DNA of 9,592 nt from an uncultured Bacilli bacterium (lineage in GTDB: Bacteria; Bacillota_I; Bacilli_A; RF39; UBA660), in contig CALVVV010000045.1 of NCBI GenBank assembly GCA_944363995.1, positions 1 through 9,592 of the forward strand, read 5' to 3'. Made by a program: the position numbers and the translations under genes. This document shows, in pieces, positions 5,431 to 9,592 of the stretch (positions within the stretch are counted from its first letter, which is position 1; each line of letters opens with the position of its first letter). The notes under the pieces were generated by a model, which searched no databases, was not told the DNA's origin, and worked only from the letters and a program-made list of their open reading frames with translations.

Positions 5431-6674
5431 TATTTCACCCCCACAATTAATTCCCATTTTTTTTCTAATCTAACAATGTCAGACTCAACCGTTTTTATCC
5501 CTCTTTGAATTTCTATTATTTCTAAATCAAATAAAGATTTTACAGAATGTTTCTGTTCTTTTCCAATCTTTATAATATCCCCAATTTGTATTTCTTGTTG
5601 CTTTCCATCTATTACAATAATCCCACTTCCTGAAGTAACATACCATACTTCTTCTCTAAATTTGTGATATTGATAGCTTATATTTTTGTTGGCTAATATT
5701 TTTAAATATTTTACTTTAACATTATTTCCATTTGTTTTATAAGTATCAATAATTTTATAATATCCCCAATGCCTATAAAATATATTGTGTTTATTTTTTT
5801 CAAAAAGTGCAATACCATTTGAAGTATTTATTATAATTGAATCAGTAACACCATTATTAACAATTTTTTTATTTTCAGTGTTTATAATATTTGTATTATA
5901 AATATCGGCATTAGAAACCTTATTATACAAATTCTGCCAAGTTCCCAAATCCATCCATTTTTTTTTTGTTTTAACAACGTATATTTTTTTTGACTTTTCT
6001 AATACTTCTCTATCAAAACTATTTTTAGGTAGTTCTTTATAATTTTTATAAAATGTTTTATAGTTATTAACATTTAAATATTTACTTGATATATTACACA
6101 TAGTCTCTAATTTAAAAGCTACTATACCACTATTCCAATACGCTCCATTATTAATTAAATTGATAGCTTTGTGTTCATTCGGTTTTTCAACAAATTTTTG
6201 AACTATATTTTTTTGTTCAATAATATATCCATATTCTTTTATAGGATATGTTGGTTCAATACCTATTAATCCAAAATCTATTTCATCATTTAAGTGATAA
6301 GCCATTTCATTTAAAACATCATAAAAGTTTTGATCTACATCGTGATCTATTGGTATTGTAATTATTGTTTCATCTAAATTAATTTTTTCAACATATTTAA
6401 AATAATTTGCTATATTTAACATTGCACCAAAAGTGCCATGTGCCTCCGGTTCTTTTATTATTCTAATATTATTTCCCAATTGTTTTTTGACAAATTTACT
6501 CTGTTTTTTATTTGTTGCAACATATATTGAGAATCCCTGACTTTTTAATTTTTTATAAGTTGAAACTAACATTGTTTCTTCATTAAAAAATTTCACATAT
6601 TGTTTAGGAACTTTTTTAGTAGATACAGGCCATAATCTTGTTCCTAGACCACCAGCTAATAAAACCACTTTCAT
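5430..6674 (-). CDS. Mannose-1-phosphate guanylyltransferase-like enzyme with C-terminal cupin
   Basis: A 414-residue, two-domain ManC-type protein, shorter than the usual 460-480. Family reaction: GTP + mannose 1-phosphate gives GDP-mannose + PPi in the cytosol. Nucleotidyltransferase domain, about 1-255: LLAGGLGTRLWPVS (5-18) and PKQ (23-25), the GTP loop; PIDHD (108-112), metal Asp; FVEKP (161-165); GAYWNSGIVAFK (177-188); WMDLGTW (240-246). The segment normally EPxxRNTAPAI or EPERRDTFPAI reads EPEAHGTFGAM (75-85), unusual at a substrate-facing loop. The cupin, about 303-392, starts WGYYKIID and keeps H337, R340, E341/E342 and H376, as in the isomerase-like domain of ManC. The substrate could be mannose 1-phosphate or another sugar or heptose phosphate. 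The ATG at 6674 has AGGGGG upstream. It is the first gene of the glycan cluster, with a long regulated-looking leader, and overlaps the next start (TAATG). Confidence 0.88.
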   Translation of the reverse strand: MKVVLLAGGLGTRLWPVSTKKVPKQYVKFFNEETMLVSTYKKLKSQGFSIYVATNKKQSKFVKKQLGNNIRIIKEPEAHGTFGAMLNIANYFKYVEKINLDETIITIPIDHDVDQNFYDVLNEMAYHLNDEIDFGLIGIEPTYPIKEYGYIIEQKNIVQKFVEKPNEHKAINLINNGAYWNSGIVAFKLETMCNISSKYLNVNNYKTFYKNYKELPKNSFDREVLEKSKKIYVVKTKKKWMDLGTWQNLYNKVSNADIYNTNIINTENKKIVNNGVTDSIIINTSNGIALFEKNKHNIFYRHWGYYKIIDTYKTNGNNVKVKYLKILANKNISYQYHKFREEVWYVTSGSGIIVIDGKQQEIQIGDIIKIGKEQKHSVKSLFDLEIIEIQRGIKTVESDIVRLEKKWELIVGVK

Positions 6675-6713
6675 TCTTACTATTTCCCCCTCTATTTATA
6701 TGAAAATTATATG

Positions 6714-6751
6714 AAAAATGGGGACATTAAACCCAAAGATTCAATATCCCC
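6714..6751 (-). terminator. GC-capped intrinsic terminator or attenuator in the leader
   Basis: Minus strand: GGGGATATTGAA (6751-6740) pairs with TTTAATGTCCCC (6731-6720), 12 bp with two G-U wobbles and an 8-base loop, then A and five T's (6718-6714). On the plus strand the hairpin has no T-run, so it serves minus-strand transcription. It is the only terminator after the sensor kinase. It also lies about 65 bases downstream of a strong promoter and 40 bases before the ManC-like start. It can therefore attenuate the glycan operon, end a small RNA of about 100 nt, or both. Confidence 0.75.
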
Positions 6752-6795
6752 TCATAAAATCCACTAATTATATTTGAAAGAGTCATAAATTTCAT
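6727..6795 (-). CDS. Possible 22-residue leader peptide or small hydrophobic peptide
   Basis: An ATG at 6795 opens 22 codons, starting MKFMTLSNII and ending GILNLWV, with a TAA at 6729-6727. A GGTGG lies 8 bases upstream (6808-6804), a fair Shine-Dalgarno. The ORF starts about 20 bases after the predicted transcript start. It crosses the whole 5' arm and loop of the terminator and stops in the 3' arm. A translating ribosome would therefore melt the hairpin, as in translation-coupled attenuation. The peptide is hydrophobic with one Lys and one Glu, so a membrane-active or secreted peptide is an alternative. ORFs of this size also occur by chance, and no homologue is recognised. Confidence 0.27.
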   Translation of the reverse strand: MKFMTLSNIISGFYEGILNLWV

Positions 6796-6822
6796 ACAAT
6801 ATACCACCAATTCATAGCAATT

Positions 6823-6850
6823 ATTATATACAATTTTTACCAAAAGTCAA
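6823..6850 (-). promoter_or_regulatory. Sigma-A promoter upstream of the glycan cluster
   Basis: Minus strand: -35 TTGACT (6850-6845), 16-base spacer, -10 TATAAT (6828-6823), start near 6816. It begins 6 bases after the sensor kinase stop. The transcript would have a leader of about 140 bases before the ManC-like ATG at 6674, including the hairpin at 6751-6720. A second TATAAT lies after the hairpin (6711-6706) without a recognisable -35; if active, it would give a short unregulated leader. Confidence 0.75.
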
Positions 6851-6855
6851 CAATT

Positions 6856-8922
6856 TTATTGGCAATCTTCTCTTTTTCCATCTTTTATTACATATTCTTC
6901 TTGTGTTTCAGAGTCAAAGACATAAGTCGCTTCATTAGAATTCTGTATTATATTTTGTAAAACATCAATATTGTTTTTTGTTTCATTAATCTCAATAGAT
7001 TCAACTTTTGGTTCTTCTATCTTAATTTGTTCAACTGAACTTTTTTGTTTAAATATCAAATCTAATTTTTCTTTTATTTGTTCTCTATTAAACGGTTTTG
7101 AAATATAATCAACAAAACCTTGTGCCATATATTTTTCTCTAGCGCCAGCAACAGCATCGGCTGTAAGTGCAATTACTGGTGTATTAAAATCAGCTTTTTC
7201 TTTCAATTTGGCTAGTGCTGATTCACCACTCATATTAGGCATCATTATATCCATTAAAATCAAATCATAATTATTGCCTTGATTAATTTTTTCTAAACAT
7301 TGTAATCCATCATGACATTCATCAATTTCAAAATTAAAATCAGATAAAGCTTTAGTTGCTACTTTAATATTTAATTTGTTATCATCTACTATTAGAACTC
7401 TTTTATGTCCATAATCAGTTGTTTTTTTGTTTTCAGTTGTTATATTTTGTGTAAATACAATTTGATTAGACATACTTGTAGTATTGCTTGAATCAACGAG
7501 TTTACTAATCTTTTGTGGTAGTTGAACCATAAATATCGAACCTTTACCAAATTTAGATTGAACATTTATTTTTCCACCCATCATTTCAACTAATGATTTT
7601 GTTATAGCAAGACCTAGTCCAGTTCCCTCTGTAGTAGAATTTTTTTCAACATCCAATCTTTCAAATTTTGTAAACAACTTATTTATTAATTCTGCTTTGA
7701 TACCTCTACCAGTATCTTGTACCGAAATAATTAAAGTACATAAATCACCTTGATTAATACACCTTACGTTAACTTTAACATTTCCCTGTTCAGTGTATTT
7801 TATGGCATTTGATAGCAAATTATTAACAACTTGCTTAATATGTGTCTTGTCGCCAATTAATTCATAAGGTACATCTTCAGCTATATCAAGTTTAAATTCT
7901 ATTGGTTTGTCACCAATTCTAGTTGTAGTAACCTTACACAATTTTGTAATTTCTTCTCTAAAATTATAAGGATTAGCTACTATTTCAAGTTTTTCTGATT
8001 CTATTTTGTTTATATCTAAAATATTCCCAACTATTTCTAATAATGTTTGGCTAGCATTTTGTATATCTTTAGTATCCTCGACAACTTCTGGTGGCACTTT
8101 ATCCTTATAAGTTGCTATATCATCTAATAAACCAACTATAGCATTTAAAGGTGTTCTAATTTCGTGTGACATACTTGATAAGAAATCTGATTTTGCTCTA
8201 TTAGCTTTTTCTGCTTGTTCTTTTGCTAAATTCAAATTTTGAATTAACTTTAAATCTGGATTTTCAATAAAGAAATACATAATTACAAGTATCATAGTAT
8301 GCAAAGAAGTTAATATCAAAATTCTTTTATCAACAAATTGAGTTAAACTACCTAATGCTCCAAATAATAATACCGCTATTAAAATAGCATATTGTTGTTT
8401 ATTTTTATTCTTAACTTTCCATATTGAAATGATACTTCTAACTAGCCATATTGCGATTTGCAATCCAAACACAATAAATAATAAATCTACAGCTGTCCCG
8501 TATGTATAATATCCACCGTCCTTAAAAACATTTAAAGGAAAATAATAAGTGACAAATATCATCGCAAAATACGGAACTAAAGAAAGTAACAAATCTTTTT
8601 TAAATGTTTTTACTATATCAAAATCGTTTTTGCCATAATTTTTATTCGTTAATAACATCAAATAAATATTTAAAGCAAAGTTAAATGTAACAATATATGC
8701 TACATAAGATTTTAGAATAAACATTTCTAAAAAAGTTTCTGCGTTTGTCAAAATTACTACATAATAACATCCTAATTCCAAAAGTAATCCAATTAAATTT
8801 AGTATCATTATTCCTAATAATAAACTATTTTCAAATATCTTAATTCGTTTTTTTGAAAAATGTACTATTAAAAAAATTATTACATAAAATAGTGCAGATA
8901 TTGGAAAACCTATAAAAGTCAT
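6856..8922 (-). CDS. Seven-TM hybrid sensor histidine kinase with receiver domain
   Basis: A 688-residue membrane sensor. Seven hydrophobic segments at about 6-22, 33-58, 72-91, 111-130, 144-161, 178-196 and 202-220 form the sensor. A short coiled linker follows (LAKEQAEKANRAKSDFL), then HisKA with the H-box FLSSMSHEIRTPLN (phospho-accepting H253). The ATPase domain has N-box NNLLSNAIKYT (N372), G1 DTGRGI (403-408), F box FTKFERL and G2 GTGLGLAI (433-440). The C-terminal receiver, about 506-625, has acidic D513/D514, phospho-acceptor D558 in LILMDIMMP, T587 and K609, all intact. Residues 626-688 are an acidic tail of unknown role. There is no HPt or DNA-binding domain, so a separate phosphotransfer or response protein must exist outside the window or the output is by contact. 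The ATG at 8922 has GAGGAGG 6 bases upstream. It is transcribed alone from 8979-8950. The ligand is unknown; adjacency to the glycan cluster suggests, but does not show, control of it. Confidence 0.95.
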   Translation of the reverse strand: MTFIGFPISALFYVIIFLIVHFSKKRIKIFENSLLLGIMILNLIGLLLELGCYYVVILTNAETFLEMFILKSYVAYIVTFNFALNIYLMLLTNKNYGKNDFDIVKTFKKDLLLSLVPYFAMIFVTYYFPLNVFKDGGYYTYGTAVDLLFIVFGLQIAIWLVRSIISIWKVKNKNKQQYAILIAVLLFGALGSLTQFVDKRILILTSLHTMILVIMYFFIENPDLKLIQNLNLAKEQAEKANRAKSDFLSSMSHEIRTPLNAIVGLLDDIATYKDKVPPEVVEDTKDIQNASQTLLEIVGNILDINKIESEKLEIVANPYNFREEITKLCKVTTTRIGDKPIEFKLDIAEDVPYELIGDKTHIKQVVNNLLSNAIKYTEQGNVKVNVRCINQGDLCTLIISVQDTGRGIKAELINKLFTKFERLDVEKNSTTEGTGLGLAITKSLVEMMGGKINVQSKFGKGSIFMVQLPQKISKLVDSSNTTSMSNQIVFTQNITTENKKTTDYGHKRVLIVDDNKLNIKVATKALSDFNFEIDECHDGLQCLEKINQGNNYDLILMDIMMPNMSGESALAKLKEKADFNTPVIALTADAVAGAREKYMAQGFVDYISKPFNREQIKEKLDLIFKQKSSVEQIKIEEPKVESIEINETKNNIDVLQNIIQNSNEATYVFDSETQEEYVIKDGKREDCQ

Positions 8923-8949
8923 GTTATGCCTCCTCTACCCTACAAAAAT

Positions 8950-8979
8950 ATTATAACATTTTTTTACAAAAAAAGACAA
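8950..8979 (-). promoter_or_regulatory. Extended -10 promoter of the sensor kinase
   Basis: Minus strand: TGTTATAAT (8958-8950) is a consensus extended -10. A -35 TTGTCT (8979-8974) lies at 18-base spacing. The predicted start near 8943 gives a leader of about 20 bases with the GAGGAGG ribosome site. The -35 lies in the 3' arm of the upstream terminator stem, so the two signals share DNA. Confidence 0.65.
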
Positions 8980-8995
8980 TCAATGTATTGTCTTT
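8968..8995 (-). terminator. Intrinsic terminator of the ANL ligase gene
   Basis: Minus strand: AAAGACAAT (8995-8987), 6-base loop, ATTGTCTTT (8980-8972), a perfect 9-bp stem, then further T's to 8968. It begins 7 bases after the ligase stop. The plus strand lacks a T-run in the right place, so it terminates the minus-strand ligase transcript. Confidence 0.87.
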
Positions 8996-9001
8996 AGAGA
9001 C

Positions 9002-9592
9002 CTATAAATTCATTTTAAGTTTTTTAACTCTTTCAATTTCATTATCTTTTTTACTTTCTTCACTATCAATAGAAGTTGGAATTATACCATAACTAGTAAT
9101 TTGTAAGTAATCTTCAGTTTCATATTTTAATGTCTCATAATCCCTTTTCCCACTTATTGGACTTGTTGGAAAGCTATCTCTTAATTTATATGCATAAGGG
9201 ATTGCTTCAGGATTTGTAAATTCTTCTAACAATTCGGCGTTAATAACTGAAAGTACATCTACAGGTAAACATCTTGCTGATTCTTCTAAAACAATATGTG
9301 CAACTGGAACTACTTTTCCGTCTACTGTTAACGAAACCAATTCACATTCTTTAACATATTTATTACTTGCTATTTTATTTTCTATCTCGAATAAGTATAC
9401 TATATTACCTTTTGAATCAATGAATGAATCGGTAATTCTACCTATTACTCTATAGATACCTTTTTCATCTACGGTAGCTATGTCACCAGTATTTCCCCAA
9501 AGTGTACCATTTTTATCAACTTCAAAAAATTTTTCAGTAGCCTCAGGATTTTTTAAATAACCTTTCATCATACAAGGCGTTGATATTTTGAT
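9002..9592 (-). CDS. C-terminal part of an ANL-superfamily acyl-CoA synthetase / AMP-dependent ligase (5' truncated by the window)
   Basis: The gene runs off the right edge: seven codons (IKISTPC) precede the first in-frame Met pair. IxISxPxxMKGYLKNPEATEK is the conserved mid-protein ANL segment, so the real start is outside. 196 codons are visible. Family reaction: ATP-dependent adenylation of a carboxylate, then thioester or amide transfer. Counting from the first Met of MMKGYL: A7 motif WGNTGD (25-30), A8 hinge GRITDSFIDSKGNIVYLFEIE (44-64), and A10 PISGKRDY with catalytic Lys 142. The C-terminal lid domain and its active lysine are therefore intact. The Pro usually found before the final E-I-E of A8 is Leu here. 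A tail of about 40 residues ending KKLKMNL follows the A10 motif and is charged. The acyl substrate cannot be told without the N-terminal domain. A strong terminator follows the TAG at 9004-9002, so it is not co-transcribed with the kinase. Confidence 0.9.
   Translation of the reverse strand: MKISTPCMMKGYLKNPEATEKFFEVDKNGTLWGNTGDIATVDEKGIYRVIGRITDSFIDSKGNIVYLFEIENKIASNKYVKECELVSLTVDGKVVPVAHIVLEESARCLPVDVLSVINAELLEEFTNPEAIPYAYKLRDSFPTSPISGKRDYETLKYETEDYLQITSYGIIPTSIDSEESKKDNEIERVKKLKMNL

Noticed and set aside
5431..5457. Nine extra N-terminal residues on the NDK-like protein (MGINCGGEI)
   Set aside because: They overlap the end of the ManC-like gene, whereas the ATG at 5430 has a well-spaced GGGGGTG and a classic TAATG junction.
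6811..6817. Leaderless ORF MNWWYIV at the transcript start
   Set aside because: It has seven codons, no ribosome site, and depends on an unproven start base; most likely chance. Tandem Trp codons could suggest Trp attenuation, but no tryptophan genes follow.

Overview
The window is AT-rich, densely coded bacterial DNA. It has Shine-Dalgarno sites of the GAGGAGG type, near-consensus sigma-A promoters with extended -10 boxes, and U-tract terminators. TGA is used as a stop and TGG codes for Trp, so the code is the standard bacterial one. Together this suggests a low-GC Bacillota or Mycoplasmatota-like lineage, probably host-associated; no gene here fixes the species. Most genes lie on the minus strand, so transcription runs from high to low coordinates.

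Reading with transcription, the right edge holds the 3' part of an ANL-superfamily acyl/AMP ligase (9592-9002) that ends in a strong intrinsic terminator. Next comes a monocistronic seven-TM hybrid sensor histidine kinase with its own promoter (8922-6856). A 181-base gap follows (6855-6675) with a strong promoter, a possible 22-codon ORF and a GC-capped terminator hairpin, all ahead of the next gene. This looks like an attenuated leader or a small RNA gene.

Below it lies a surface-glycan or nucleotide-sugar locus (6674-653). In order it holds a ManC-like nucleotidyltransferase with a C-terminal cupin, an NDP-kinase-like protein that lacks the catalytic histidine, a HAD phosphatase on the opposite strand, a glycerol-1-phosphate-dehydrogenase-family enzyme, and two GT-B glycosyltransferases. 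The minus-strand genes are tightly packed: TAATG and GTGA overlaps, and a 20-base gap. An inferred role is to make an activated sugar or polyol phosphate (dehydrogenase, phosphatase, nucleotidyltransferase) and transfer it with the two glycosyltransferases. The real substrate cannot be read from sequence.

At the left, a Nudix hydrolase has its own promoter (590-102). The last 29 codons of an unidentified plus-strand gene end at a terminator-like hairpin. No tRNA, rRNA, CRISPR array or complete mobile element was seen, and no gene-free stretch exceeds 300 bases.
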